64,000 nucleotides of DNA from Neurospora intermedia (GCA_037102815.1 BTPP01000001.1:4923001-4987000); one strand, 5' to 3'. Positions 44,211-56,191 are shown, numbered from the stretch's first letter. Notes: a model not told the origin generated them from the letters alone. Made by a program: numbers and translations.

Positions 44211-46256
44211 CTACTGAGACAACAACTTCCAAAGGCCGTCCTTCTCAAGATAATCATGATGAATCACATTAACCAGCCAAAGATCCTCCTTCAAGTCCTC
44301 CAACAACTTCTGGGTGTCGGATCCCTTTCCGTAGATCTTGGCCCACTCGCTCCAAATGCCAAACGCCTCCTCACTCCACGCGCGGAAGCTGACCTCCTCG
44401 ATGATGGTCGGCGTCAGGATCTCCTTGCCGGGGAACACGCCCCAAGTTACTGCGTTGGTGCTGGGCTCATGCGGCCTGTAGTCGGCCTCAGCAGTTCCCT
44501 CCGCTTCGGCGGCCATTCTCGCGCGAAAGTTGATAGTGTCGGTGCTGACAAAGTCCCCGGCGGCATTGGTGGCGAAAAAGCACACGGTGTCCTTCATGTC
44601 TGGCTGCTTCAGTTTCGCTTCGAGTACCCGCCAGTCGGCCGAGGGGATGAAGAACTCGACAAAAGCCTTTTGAAAGACGAAGCCGTTCTCGGGGCCCCAG
44701 CCAAAGGTGCCGTCGTCGGATCGCAGGCCGTTCACGGCGGGCTGCGAGGCAAGCGACCACCAGCCCCTGGAATTGAGCTCGATCAGGTTGTCCCGGATGG
44801 CTTCCGTCTCGTCGTTGAAACCCTCTTCACTCCAGGGGATGGCGGAAAGCTCGCCCTTCAAATGACGGATAAAGATATTGTTAATATCCTCCGTGGTCTT
44901 GGGGGAGCCCCACAGCTGGAGCGCCTGGGGGACGGTGACATGCAGGCTGACGCCGTAGCCGTCAATTTGACCGTAGGCCGGAGACCTGGCGTCACCCCAT
45001 CTGCCGTTGGGGAAATCGTCCCAAGTCGCTTCTCGGCCCAAGACACCCTCGCCTTCAGAGATCGCCAGTGTGTTCGCTCTGGTGTTGACGGGCTCTGCCG
45101 GAAGACCGGCCTCCGAAGGCGAAGCCTCGTAGTCTGGATGCGAGGGTCTCTGGTTGGCGACAATCACCCGATCCCGCGGGTCGGAGCCAATTGAGCCCTT
45201 TCTAGTCGACAGGTCCTGAATCGATCGAGTTGGGACCGAAGATCCATTAATCCTGAGCTGGGGGAAGTCTGGCAGGATGGCAGACTCGTCCTCATCGGGA
45301 GTTCCAGGGGGTATAAGATTCGTGCGTTCGGCGATGAAAGCGACGGCCTTCTCCAGGTTCAGAGTGTAGAAGTGGAAGCCTCGCGGGCCAGGTGTCCTGC
45401 TCTTGATCTCCTTGATGCGCTCAATCATCTCACTGACAATCGCAACACCCTCCATCTTGACCTTTTCATCGTCTCCCTTTACAGCGTCAAGGCGAGCCAT
45501 GACAGCCGGCGGGATCTTGGCGTGGCTGAGTTTCGTCGTTCTCTTGATCATTTGGTAGCTCTGGATGGGCATAAGGCCTGGAACGATGATGACGTCCTTG
45601 AAGGCACCGCTAGGGTGGTCTCGCAAAGTATTCTCGAAATGCTCGTAAGCGTCGATGTCAAAGAAGAGTTGTGTCATGATGAAATCGGCGCCGGCCTGGA
45701 CTTTTTCGACGAGATAAGGGAGATCATGCTCCAAGCTCTGTTCGCGAGGATGGGCCTCCTCTGCATGGCCCTCGGGATAAGCGGCAACACCGATGCAGAA
45801 GTAGTCGCCGTGAGTTTTCTTGATATAGCGGACGAGGTCGGCGGCCCAAGAGAATTCCTCGTCATCAGTCGGCTCGGGGTCGTTCTCATCGTGGTATTCG
45901 GCAGCCCTCGGGGGATCGCCTCTAAGGGCAAGAATGTTGCGGATTCCGAGGACCTTTGCGTCCTCAAGGGTCTTGTCTAGCAGGCGACGGCTCATGTTTG
46001 TGCAGGTAAGATGAAGACATGTTGTGAGGCCAAGCTCGCGCTGGCAAATTTCGGCAAGCTCGAGAGACTTTTGGGCGGTTGAACCTCCGGCGCCCCAAGT
46101 GACGTTGACGAAAAGCGGCCTAAGTCCTCTTGCCATACGTTCGAGACGGTCGCGTAGGTTCGCGAAGCCCATAGCGGTCTTTGGAGGGAAAAACTCGAGC
46201 GAGAAGTAGTTGCTGTCGGGCGGCAAGGCCGCGACCTTGTCGGTGATCTTCTCCAT
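44211..46256 (-). CDS. met12: Methylenetetrahydrofolate reductase (MET12-type)
   Basis: A single exon of 681 aa from the only ATG at the right place (MEKITDKVAALP). The open frame extends upstream without an ATG. The catalytic TIM-barrel domain covers about residues 1-310. It has SLEFFPPKT with the conserved Glu21, PLFVNVTWGAGGST, CLHLTCTNM, IRNILALRGDPPR, GADFIMTQLFFD and PGLMPIQSY. The C-terminal regulatory domain (about 400-681) has a VTWGVFPGKEI block near its end. The enzyme makes 5-methyltetrahydrofolate for methionine synthesis in the cytosol. The NVTWGAGGST form of the barrel resembles the yeast Met12 branch more than Met13. A second MTHFR gene probably lies elsewhere in the genome. 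Length is normal. Confidence 0.93.
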   Translation of the reverse strand: MEKITDKVAALPPDSNYFSLEFFPPKTAMGFANLRDRLERMARGLRPLFVNVTWGAGGSTAQKSLELAEICQRELGLTTCLHLTCTNMSRRLLDKTLEDAKVLGIRNILALRGDPPRAAEYHDENDPEPTDDEEFSWAADLVRYIKKTHGDYFCIGVAAYPEGHAEEAHPREQSLEHDLPYLVEKVQAGADFIMTQLFFDIDAYEHFENTLRDHPSGAFKDVIIVPGLMPIQSYQMIKRTTKLSHAKIPPAVMARLDAVKGDDEKVKMEGVAIVSEMIERIKEIKSRTPGPRGFHFYTLNLEKAVAFIAERTNLIPPGTPDEDESAILPDFPQLRINGSSVPTRSIQDLSTRKGSIGSDPRDRVIVANQRPSHPDYEASPSEAGLPAEPVNTRANTLAISEGEGVLGREATWDDFPNGRWGDARSPAYGQIDGYGVSLHVTVPQALQLWGSPKTTEDINNIFIRHLKGELSAIPWSEEGFNDETEAIRDNLIELNSRGWWSLASQPAVNGLRSDDGTFGWGPENGFVFQKAFVEFFIPSADWRVLEAKLKQPDMKDTVCFFATNAAGDFVSTDTINFRARMAAEAEGTAEADYRPHEPSTNAVTWGVFPGKEILTPTIIEEVSFRAWSEEAFGIWSEWAKIYGKGSDTQKLLEDLKEDLWLVNVIHHDYLEKDGLWKLLSQ

Positions 46257-49116
46257 TGCGCACGGTATTGTGTGTGATTGGATTCGGTACGGTGATATGC
46301 TGCGTATGTATGTCGTTAAGATGACCGTGGAGTGTTGAACCTCAACGGCAATGTGTTGTTTGTGAGTGTGGTGGGATGGAATTGGTTGTGGTGTTGAAGA
46401 GTGGTTTGGTGTCTGTCTTTGTAGAAACGGCAATTCCCCCTTGCCGCAGGAGTTGCAGGTACAGACCGTCTCGGGTCCCCAGCGATTGTTGGGATGGCGG
46501 GGTCTTTCTTTCTCCGCAGTCGGAGGTACTTACAGCTAGGTAAGTACTGACTGATAAGTTGATAATCTATCTCGCCTTTTTAGTTGCAAATGCAGTGCGT
46601 CTGTATAAGCATAGATATTGCAATGGATGAAAGCACAGAAGGAGGTTAGAGAGATCTACGCAGATGAGAAATAAGTTGCCATGCCCCGGTCAGGTGGTCA
46701 CCACGAAGAAAAAAAAAAAAAAAAAGAGACGAATAATTGTTTGCCATCCCTTCTCCAAATGGTACGTACCTTTTCTGGCCGGTGGGGGAAAGACTTTACC
46801 CCACTCCAGGGAAAGCTTGCAGCGTGGGGTAGCTCGTCGAATCACCCTTGGCTTCTTTAGCTCCCTGACGTAAGGCGGCCCTTCTGAGCGGCCAATGGTC
46901 GCGGTGGCAGTGCGTTCCGTCTCGCAGGTGTGGGGAACGGCAGTTCTGTTTGCGCCGAGATGCTGCTGGGGCAACCCGACCCGGGCATTGATTACATCGG
47001 GATATCAAAGCAAAATAGTACACTGGTCTAAGTGGCTAGTAGGTCAAGTATACTATGTAGCGACGAAAAACATTGTACCTCTAGTCACTGTTCCATCCGT
47101 AGTGACCGACGGGAGTTGATATTGGAAAGAACCAAATGTTTGACATCAACAAAATGACTACAAAACTCGCTGAACGCACCTGCCTACCTATGTCGACTAC
47201 TACTCACTACACGGGAGGATACACGGATTCAGTGGCCTGCCATCCTCCTCCTTCCTGGTGATCAAGACTTCTTCATGTCAGTTTCATCCAAGTCAGTTCC
47301 ATGCTACGCCCCAAGTCAGTAGAAGGCCGGTCATAGTCTCTCTGGGTTCTTTATAAGCGTGCCGTGTTTCTAGAGACGGGACTTAGGAGATCTAGAAAAG
47401 CAGCCGAGTTAGCCTCAAGCAACTTATACACGCAGGGTTGGGACGAAGATTCCATGTATCGCGCAATTCAGATTTTGAATGCCATAATGACTCCTCAGAT
47501 TCAACCCATGATGCTGAGCCCGCGCACATGTCGCAAAAGCAACACGGACGGGTTCCGTCATTGCTGAATCGGTTTACCGGATGATGTTCGTATCATCATG
47601 AACACGCATTGGGCCGCAGAAAACGAGAGGCACACTGGAACTTACAATTTGGTAAATAGGAGGATTCATAACATGCGCTAGGCATTCATTCCCTTAGTTT
47701 CACCCTGGCGGCACAGGATACGCAGTAGGTACTGTTACAACTACCAGCGGCGGGCCAGACACAACATTGTAGTGATAAGAGGATATGGAATGTCCGGATC
47801 TTGCTTCAGGTCATCATCGCATCATGGACGCCGCGCAAATGGGGCTCTCGTGATGATGGTTTTAAACAAGGGCAATTTAGAGGAGTTCTTCTTGACTTTC
47901 ACAATCCGTATCGTCGGTTGCGCGGAAGCGATCAGGTGCAGCCCAACGGTGTTTTATGGAAATGTGGTCGTGGTTGTGAAGAAGAAGAAGAAGAAAAGGA
48001 AAGGGGAACGAAATTTGTCGCGCCATTTTGAGTTGAAATCTTGCCTGTTCCACGGGCGGGTCTGCACTTACTGCCACCGCTCACCGCCCATAACGTTGCT
48101 GCTGCCCTGCAGCGTGCACCATTGCCAGAAAGTGACCAGTCATGTTCCATGGAATCCCGACAGCATCTGGCAGGGTGGGGCTTTCCGAGCTTCTATCCAG
48201 CACTGCAGCCATGTTCTCGGGGAACGGGCAGGCAGGCAGGGAGAGAGAAAGGCCCGTGACAGTGGATGGTGGACCCGCCACTGCGCGGGCCATTTCGCCC
48301 TCGGTCGCTGCCACTGGCCACTTTTTTGGCAAGCAGTCGTCCCGTCGGTCGCAGAGGCGGCGGGCGCCCACTGTTCGCCTCGGGGCCATTGCGGTCCATA
48401 CCTGCCAGTAGGTCAAGATTTGTTCTTCCTTTTTCACGATTTCCGAATTCCATCCACTCCATCGATCTGATCCTACGCCCCAAGCAAAACCAAAACTCGT
48501 CATTCCACCTCACCCACTAACCAATCCTACTATTCAACCACCATCTATTATCCCAAAACCCCATATTCCCGTCCGCGTCGGATCGACCTGCTCGCCTCTG
48601 CAATCCAGAAAACGCCTGTACCTGCACTCGCCTGTCCCCGTCCTCGATACCCTGGGCTGTTAGACCTCACCACCACCACCACCACCACCAGATACTACTG
48701 AGACAGTGACGAGACGGATTGACTACCTTAGTAATCGTCGTCACTGCAGAATATTGCCCGCCGCCCTCACGGTCGAAAGGTCTCACTCCATCACGAATCC
48801 CCGTCTATCACCGCTACGGCCCCCAAAGATCCTTACCTAACATCCTTTGCACTACCGTTCCTACTATTACCACCAACTCCGTCATCCTTTTTCGTCGCCG
48901 CTGCCGCCCCTGTGCCTGCTCCCGCGACAACTCGAACGACCAATACACGCCGGCTTTCCGCATAATCACAGGCTAGCTTTTCTTGCAGTACTGCATCTGA
49001 AGAATTGCTTGCGCCGCCGCTCACTGTGTTGCATTAGTCTTCCGGTGACCAATTTCTTCCATTTTCTTTTTCTTTCTTTTCTCTCGTTCGTCGAGTTTTT
49101 GGTTTCCGACTTCTCC
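46257..49116. other. Long divergent intergenic region, MTHFR / eIF4E
   Basis: About 2.9 kb. It contains an A run (about 46,708-46,725), a GAA tract near 47,978-47,998 and a CAC/CCA repeat at about 48,671-48,690. A pyrimidine-rich leader fills 48,420-49,110 ahead of the eIF4E gene. No supported protein gene or tRNA. Confidence 0.5.
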
Positions 49117-50400
49117 ATGGATACCAACCTATGGAGTCGCCGTACCAAGTGAGTGTCAAGTCTTTGCCCTTTACCCCAGCACTTCCCCTCTACTTACCCC
49201 CCCTTCCCCCACCGCGAGGTCGATCACACATGGCTATGAACGGCAACCAAGTCAACACATTCCGAACTGCTGACTGACATACCCTCGTTTGCTCCATAGC
49301 TCGAGCAAGCTCTCATTGACAACACCTGGATCCGGCGGCCAGGTCGATAATTCGTCTTCACGCACATTTTCCAAGCGATTCGGCGGTGATAGCTCGTCGC
49401 ACGGAAAGACCAACCCTTTCAACTCTATAACTACCCCAGGTGGGCTGGTGTCACCCACGGCCGGCGCTTCGAGCGCTTTTGGCCTTGGGTCTGGCGCCTT
49501 CGCCTCGTTCGGTTCGGCCAAGACTCCCAAGACTACCGGCAACCCGTTCGAGACCACCCTCATCGGTCATTCCGCGAAGACACCCTCTGCTGAGAAATCT
49601 AGCAAGGAGGGCGGCCTGGGCGGCAAGACCGTTGGGAAGACTGCCTCCAACGCCTCTCTTGCCGATGCCAACAAGAGGGCCCAGGGCGCAGTGTCCAACT
49701 CCCCGAGTTCGGGCCTAAATCACCAGCTGCGCAACAGCTGGGTCTTCTGGTATCGGCCCCCCATCTCGAAGGCTAACGGCTTCATCGAGTACGAGAAGAC
49801 TCTGCACCCTATCGCCACCTGCGAGACGGCTGAGCAGTTCTTCGCTGTCTACCAGCACCTCAAGCGCCCCTCGGGTCTGCCGCTGGTGTCCGACTATCAT
49901 CTGTTTAAGAAAGGAATTCGGCCAATATGGGAGGACGAAGAGAACAAGAACGGAGGAAAGTGGATTGTGCGCCTGCGGAAGGGTGTTGCCGATCGCTACT
50001 GGGAGGACATTTTGCTGGCTCTGATCGGTGATCAGTTTGGCGATGCCAGCGACGATGTTTGCGGCATTGTTCTCAGTGTTCGGAATGGCGAGGATATTCT
50101 CAGCATCTGGGCTCGGGCTAATGGCCAGCGGGTCCTGAAGATTCGGTATGTTTTCACTCACATGCCCGGATAGCCACTTTGGAGATCTCGAGCTGACTTT
50201 GGCTAAACAGTGAAACCATGCGCCGGACCCTCTCATTCCCCTCCGAGACCAAGGTTGAATGGAAGAGTCACGACTCAAGCATCCAGCAGCGCACTGCCAT
50301 CGAGGAGTCGCGTCGCGAGAAGGCGAACAACCGCGACCATAATCAGGGCGATAAGCGGACCACCAACAGACAGCAGCAGCAGACGGATAGCCGCCCGTAG
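49117..50400 (+). CDS. Cap-binding protein eIF4E, class II (4EHP-like)
   Basis: Exons 49117-49148, 49300-50145 and 50211-50400 join to 355 aa. Residues 1-150 are Ser/Gly/Thr-rich and disordered. The eIF4E domain (about 153-315) begins LRNSWVFWYRPP. It has Tyr175 (FIEYEK) where class I eIF4E has the first cap-stacking Trp, keeps the second at Trp221 (PIWEDE), and shows NKNGGKWIVRLRKG, which is close to animal 4EHP. These point to class II. Such proteins bind the cap weakly and usually repress selected mRNAs. A normal class I eIF4E should lie elsewhere. The C-terminal tail is Gln/Asp/Arg-rich. The 10-codon first exon and a 151-base first intron sit behind a long CT-rich leader. Confidence 0.88.
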
Positions 50401-51170
50401 CATCTGAACACCTAGGCGAGGTTCCACGTGACGCATATTCCGTCAGTTTTCCATCGTGCGGTGATTCGCACCCTCTACAATGCTGAAGGCAATAACGTTA
50501 CCGGACGTGTTAAGCGCGCGTCGGACATAGAGCGTTTTGAAATCAAGCGCTACCTCCGCACCCCTCGTACTTCTTTAAAGTAAGACATATGTACAGTATC
50601 CAAAAGAAAAAGCAGCAGCAAGCATACGTTACTGAGTTTTGGGCAACCCTTTTTGGTAGAAGCGGAAAAGAGGGGGTCTTGGGATTGGGAACAGATGTTT
50701 TCCTCTTTCTCTTCCTGCGCCTTCTTTCACTTGCACTTCATTTACCCGCACGGCGTATCATTTTGATGGGATCATGGCGGGTTTGGAACGGGGTTAAAGG
50801 TCGGATGGATGAACGGACGGGACGGCTGAATCAAATGGGATGGAATCTTGACGTGGATTAGGCGGAGCGAAATATATAACCTGTGCATGCATGCATGCTT
50901 GCTGGCATGGTCCATTGTTCTTTGAGCGTGCGAAACTGTAAGGGGGGTGAAGCAGGGGGTATGTCAGATATCTCGTTGAACGCTTGATCCCAATTGTTGA
51001 ACGTCAGAAAATCTCTTATCATGGTGTCTTGACTTTGCGTAGGTATGGACATGCCTTTTCAGTCGTACGGGCCTCCATTCACACTATTTTATTCAAGACC
51101 CCCCTGCTGAATCATCAAGGGTCCTCCTTTCGACCTCTTCCTACCCATCCACACTCGCATGATTCGATCC
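50401..51170. other. Convergent 3' intergenic region
   Basis: 770 bases between the stops of the eIF4E and USP39 genes. It includes a short CATG repeat near 50,884-50,897. No gene is supported. Confidence 0.5.
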
Positions 51171-52853
51171 TCACGCCTTCCCCTTCCCCTTGCCCGGAGG
51201 AGGTTCCCTCCTTCTCTCCCAAATCTGCAAATAACTCTCACTCAAGTACAACAACTCGCTCCGCACCTTGTCCACAAACAAATCCTGCGCCACCACCCAC
51301 TCATCCGTCGCCTTATCCCGCAATTGCACTTTCCACGTCTTTCGCTCCTCCCCGACACTATCCGCCACGTCCTCCTTGTTCCTAACCGCCTCGTGCACCA
51401 CGTTGGCCACCAAATCATACCAGATCGGCTCCCCGTGTTGATGCGAATTCGGATCCGGCTCCACGTAAGGACTAACATCCAGGTTGCGCGCGTCAAAGGT
51501 GACAATCGTAGGGTTCCTTTCTGAGACAAACTTGTTCTTGCTGAACCTTTTAATGTGGAATACCAGAAAGGGGGGCAGGGGGTGTTGAAGTCGGTACCGC
51601 TTGCGCTGCGCATTGAGTTCCTGGGCGGTTACGCCGTTGTACTTTGCTAGGATCGTGGTTAGGGGCACTTGGGGGATGATGTTGCGTTCTTGTTCGTCTT
51701 GGAACAGGGGGGCTGGGGGTAAGTCAAGGGTGAGAAGCAAGAAGCGGGAGACGGATGATTGTACGTCCGCGGCTTCTTCGAAGCGTAGTCGGTCGTGTAC
51801 TTGGTCGGCGCGCGCGGTGATGGCTTGCGATTCGACCTTGAGTTTTCCTTGGAAGATGTGCTGGATGACAGAGGAGTGGGGTTTGGTTTTGGAGCCGCCG
51901 AGCCCCAGGTGGAGGTGGTTGAGGAACCAGGAGAGGAACTCGACCGGGTCGGATTGTTGCGTCAGGGTGAATTTCTTGTTGGAACGGAGGGAAATTTCCT
52001 GCAGCAGTTCGTGGGGCGAGACGTGTGATTTGAAGGCGCGCGGGTTCCAGATTTTGCGGAAGAGGATGGAAGTACGCTTGACTAGTTCGGGCGCGTTGGA
52101 GAAGTCTTCGAGGAGAAAAAAGTTGCGGAGGGGGGAGACGTGCGATAAGGCTTGTACGATCACGTTCAGGTAGTCGTTTTCTTTAATGTTGTTCATGCCC
52201 ACGAACCCCGGCACGTATTCTTTGCCTAAAAGCGTGCGCGACACGTGCGGCTTGCGGTCCAGGTCGAGAACCTCCTGGCGCGTGTAGCGCGGGTCCGATA
52301 CGTATTTGATGTCGTCGAGAGACTTGGACTTGACTTCGTAGCCCTCCGGCAGCACGTAGACCTTTTGGGTGCTCATGTTAATGTACACGTGGTGGCCTTC
52401 GTCGAGCGCGTGGAAGTAGGCGTGCGACTTGGGACCCCGACCCTGGAAGTACTTGCCGCATACGAGGCAGGCGTAAACGTTGATGTTTGAGAGACTGATG
52501 GAACATAGCTTCTCGAAGTCGAAGTCGAGAACGTTGCGGTCGATTGTGTCGAGGTAGAGATCGTCGTAGCCTTCTGTTGGGGCGGCTTGTCGGATTGGCG
52601 CCTTCACCTCAACCTCCTCGCCAGCCTCCAGGTCGTCATCCTCCTCGTCTTTTACTTCGTTGCTGTTGTTTTCGCCATTGGTCTGTTCCGCCTTCTCCTC
52701 GTTTGACCCTTCCCGTGTTTCGGCACCATTCGCGATTGCGCTTGCTGGAGTGAGACTTTTGTCGTAATCATCGATCCTTGACTTCTTTGAAGACGGCGAG
52801 AGGCCCTCCACGTCGTCGAAGGCCTCTTCCGCTGGGCGTTTGAGGTTCGACAT
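51171..52853 (-). CDS. sad1: USP39/Sad1, tri-snRNP ubiquitin-protease-like protein
   Basis: A single exon of 560 aa from MSNLKRPAEE. An acidic, Ser-rich N-terminus is followed by a zf-UBP domain (about residues 105-200; Cys117, Cys129, Cys132 and His residues near 145-155). The USP fold (about 215-555) has GFVGMNNIKENDYLNVIVQALSHV. At the catalytic Cys position there is Asp227, as in USP39/Sad1 generally, so the protein is a pseudo-protease. LVFHIKRFSKNKF and the C-terminal SYLQIWER also fit. Sad1/USP39 acts in assembly of the U4/U6.U5 tri-snRNP and in splicing in the nucleus. Length is close to human USP39. The frame continues upstream only through non-ATG codons. Confidence 0.94.
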   Translation of the reverse strand: MSNLKRPAEEAFDDVEGLSPSSKKSRIDDYDKSLTPASAIANGAETREGSNEEKAEQTNGENNSNEVKDEEDDDLEAGEEVEVKAPIRQAAPTEGYDDLYLDTIDRNVLDFDFEKLCSISLSNINVYACLVCGKYFQGRGPKSHAYFHALDEGHHVYINMSTQKVYVLPEGYEVKSKSLDDIKYVSDPRYTRQEVLDLDRKPHVSRTLLGKEYVPGFVGMNNIKENDYLNVIVQALSHVSPLRNFFLLEDFSNAPELVKRTSILFRKIWNPRAFKSHVSPHELLQEISLRSNKKFTLTQQSDPVEFLSWFLNHLHLGLGGSKTKPHSSVIQHIFQGKLKVESQAITARADQVHDRLRFEEAADVQSSVSRFLLLTLDLPPAPLFQDEQERNIIPQVPLTTILAKYNGVTAQELNAQRKRYRLQHPLPPFLVFHIKRFSKNKFVSERNPTIVTFDARNLDVSPYVEPDPNSHQHGEPIWYDLVANVVHEAVRNKEDVADSVGEERKTWKVQLRDKATDEWVVAQDLFVDKVRSELLYLSESYLQIWERRREPPPGKGKGKA

Positions 52854-53477
52854 TGTGAACGCTTGATGATCGTTAAGTTGAGGGTGACTACCACTCGTAG
52901 CTGAATGTATTTCGTCTCGTCGTGCTGCCGTTGGATACGGGATGAGTGGGCCTAATAGTACTGTTGATGTTTCAAGTGTGGTGTACAGCCAGAATTTTGG
53001 GAAAAGTTTCGAGGTCAAGTTGATCAATGGCACGACACCGTCAACACGAAGGGAAGCGCATCCCGGCTGGGCTGCTACCTACGCAGTGCACTAGCGAATG
53101 GATGTGAATGACGCTGGAACCGCCCCACCAGAGCTCCAGTTGCCTGCCGGGTGAGACCTGTGCTCCGGCAACCAACCGGCAGCTGCAGACCACCTCCGCC
53201 GTCACAACCGCACTTTCCCCGACTTCAACCCAATCCATCTCCCGTCCGTGTCACTTTTCCAAGCACATATTCCGGCCATACACTGCACCAGAACCATTAT
53301 GAAGGAGAATGGTTCCCATGAGTTCAACATTCTTCGAAATGCCCAGATAGGTTCTCATACGGATTCAGAAACGGATTGTATAGTAGCCTTTGGTGTGTGC
53401 CAGAAGGGTCGACGTCTATCCCTTCAGTTTCCTTTCTATTCCAGCCGAGCCAGCCGAATCTACATCACAAGGCAGTC
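52854..53477. promoter_or_regulatory. USP39 promoter / PAF-AH 3' region
   Basis: 624 bases between the USP39/Sad1 start and the stop of the next minus-strand gene. It holds the USP39 promoter and the other gene's 3' UTR. No other feature. Confidence 0.45.
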
Positions 53478-55364
53478 CTAAGCCGTTATGCGCTCGTCCA
53501 CAGCCGCGCGAGCATCTCTGGTGATGCTCTCACTAGGGAAGATTGCTGTCGACGCAGGCTCCGCAACATCATCATGGTTCATTCCTGGCTCCATCTGTCC
53601 TTCCATTTCCTCCTCATCACGTTCGGCCTCTTCTGCCTCCTGGGCCGTGGCCTCGCCAGACTGTAATCCAGCCTCACTAGGACCAGATTCTGCGCCCATG
53701 CCGATGATGTCAATCCACCTCCATGCCTCGATTGACCAAGGGGATTCCTTCTCCCCGTTCTCTTCATTTTTGGTGTCTCCCTCCTTCTCTTTGGCAGGCT
53801 TCTTCTCAAGTATGGCCTTATCTTCGTGTATACCTCCATCAACGCCCTTCTTCTCCTTCTTGAGGTCAATGTTCTCATCTGTTCCTCCTTCCACTAGGTC
53901 ACCGTACCAGGTTCTCGCAACGCTGACCCCATTCGCTCTCAGGAATTGCAGGATGGCGCGGGTGTTTAACCGGAGAATGCGCTCCGGCTGCTCTCCTTTG
54001 AAGATTTTCTTCACTGCCCATGGGAACAGCACACCAAAGTCGCTCTGATTAAGATGGGCACTGTTTTGGACATAGAAAACGCCAGGCTCGCTCAGCTTTG
54101 TCACTGATCCCTTCGTGGATTCCTTTCCACTTGATCTCTCGAACGCCGCCTGCGAAACGACCTTGGCCGAAGGGTCCGGCGACACAATTCGTGCTGTGCT
54201 GTGCATGTTCTCCTTCCACTTGTAAAACGCCTCCGACTCAATGGCCAGGATGCCGTTACCACCGACAGGAGAGGCAGCGGTAGGGGAATAAGCGGGAAGC
54301 GGCAAGTTGAAGAGAGGGGCAGAGGCGGCCGAGAGGATAGGGAAACACCACATGTCGAGAAGGAATGTTGGTGTGTTTTCGGTGATCTGACGACGGATGG
54401 CGGAGTTTTCCACTGGCCTGAACAGAGGGTTATCCCACTTGGCGATGTCCGGATGGTCTGCATAGTATGTGCTCTTGAGCACCTGAACTATGGTTGCAGA
54501 GCCGAAAGAGTGTCCGCCAAAGATCATCTTGCCAGGCTCATGCACATCAAGTTGTCCAGTAAACTGATACAGAGCCGACAACGGGGTGGGACTCGGGGTG
54601 CTGAGGTTGGCCTTGATGAGGTCGTTGTTGCCAAGGTCAATACGGTGGATCGCCTCCAGGAGAAGTCCTATTTCCCATGCGCGAATCCGAATTTGTGTCT
54701 CGCGCTTGGCCCAAACCTCCGGGGTATGGCTGTGCTCGATGCGAAGACAGCGTACGATATGCGACGACTTGGGGTCACCGGGATCGCGGATTATGGATAT
54801 GGCTGCGCTGGCATCCCGATGTTCGGGGCAGAACACCACCATGCCATGAGACGCTAGGGATCCGGCAATATGGCTATAGGCATTCCGACTACCGCCGAGT
54901 CCGTGAGAGAAAAGAACCGTGGGCCATCGGGGTTGCGGATTACCAGCTGACTGAGGAGACAAGAGCGTAGCATTTGCGTGAACTGGGATTTTGATATAAT
55001 GAAGATGCCTTGGCAAGAATCTGGAGACGAAGTCAGCTAAGTCTGATTATTAGTGACAAGAGTGATGGGGTACTGACGATAGAACGGATGCAACTCGGGA
55101 ACTCAGGCCAAGAAACTGGCTATAAGCCCAAACAGCGAGACGCTGAGGAGGCGGGAGCCAGGTTATGCTCTCATTGTTTGTGTCAGGAGTAGCGGGATAG
55201 TATATCCTGAACTGAATGGTGTGGATGTGATCAGCTTCGTTTGGGATTGCGCTCGCCGAGCCAATCTTCGATATTGGAATTTCGACGTCTACAGTGCCCA
55301 CTTTGTAGGGTCCCGTATACTCTGGAAAGACCGGGACAATGCTCGACAGGAAAGAGAAGACCAT
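53478..55364 (-). CDS. PAF-acetylhydrolase-like serine esterase
   Basis: Exons 55078-55364 and 53478-55020 join to 609 aa. The 57-base intron has a GCTGAC branch and a CTCCAG acceptor. A nearer TTAG acceptor would give an immediate stop. The alpha/beta-hydrolase features are an oxyanion-loop FSHGLGGSR (about 134-142), the nucleophile Ser267 in FGGHSFGSA, Asp318 in FLLDMWCFPI, and a likely His418 in NSAHLNQSDF. This order and spacing match the plasma/type II PAF-acetylhydrolase family, which removes short or oxidised acyl chains from phospholipids. A Lys/Glu-rich insert and an acidic, low-complexity C-terminal tail make the fungal protein longer than the animal enzymes. The N-terminus lacks a clear signal peptide. 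Confidence 0.88.
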
Positions 55365-56191
55365 CTTTGCTGCTGCTGCAGAGCGACTAGTGGGTTAGTC
55401 GCAACAAAAGCGATAAAGGGGCGCTGTATTAAATGGATTGTTTTCCCGTCAAATATCTGAGAATTCCGTCAACAGCGTAGTTTCTCGGTGTTGGCGGCAG
55501 TGGCTCCAATATCGTACAGAGAAAGCCGACTGACTGTAGTCCAGGGGTAAGGATTTAGGAAATATTGATGTTGAGATGCTCAGGACAGGACATGAGGATA
55601 TTGAGCATAAACCCAGTTGATTAGGTTTCCAGGGATATCGGTGAAAAGAGATTCCGGAGGTCTCAGATTAGAAAACGAGCCTCGGCCTAATTTATGGCAA
55701 GAACAACAGCTTTTATCGATGGAGCCTCGGTCGTTGTTCCCATTCTGGATGCCCAGGTTCATCTGTCATCCAAACATTTTGGGAAAGCGGGTACGTACAC
55801 TTCATCGTCAAGTCTTGGCATCCGCCGCGTCAACCAGGGCAATACTTTCACCTGACTATTTCCAAACGGTTTTGGTAAAGTCGTGCGCCGCCCTTCGTTA
55901 GTACTCTCATTTACTTAGGTGTACCATTGAAGGCGCAGTGATCTGATCTGGATGGGCAGGGAAGGAACCCGCTCAGGAACAGGCAGGGCGGGAGAGTGGC
56001 TGTGTCCATTTTTGGAAGGAACACAACCGATTCGATAGAAGATTGCTGAAAAGAAGTGGGAGTTTGAGGGTTAGGGTACAATAAGTAATACATATACGTC
56101 TGGCGTCTCCCGCCCCATCAGCCAAGACCACAAACAAACAAACAACAACTTCGTCTCAACATCTCATCTCATCACAAGCACTTCAGTTGCT
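55365..56191. other. Intergenic region between PAF-AH and the Zn2Cys6 gene
   Basis: About 830 bases holding the PAF-AH promoter and the 3' end of the regulator gene. It has a GGGTTAGGG motif at 56,068-56,076. No gene is supported. Confidence 0.45.

Noticed and set aside
43893-45194. 433-codon plus-strand open frame opposite MTHFR
   Set aside because: It lies antisense to a clear single-exon enzyme gene, has no recognisable domain, and its openness is explained by the codon use of MTHFR on the other strand.
46257-46433. In-frame upstream extension of MTHFR
   Set aside because: It opens with TTG, not ATG, and reads as low-complexity leader sequence; family members start near the chosen ATG.
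47772-48520. Several overlapping frames in the MTHFR/4EHP gap
   Set aside because: Mutually overlapping on both strands, mostly non-ATG starts, driven by low-complexity GA and GC-rich tracts.
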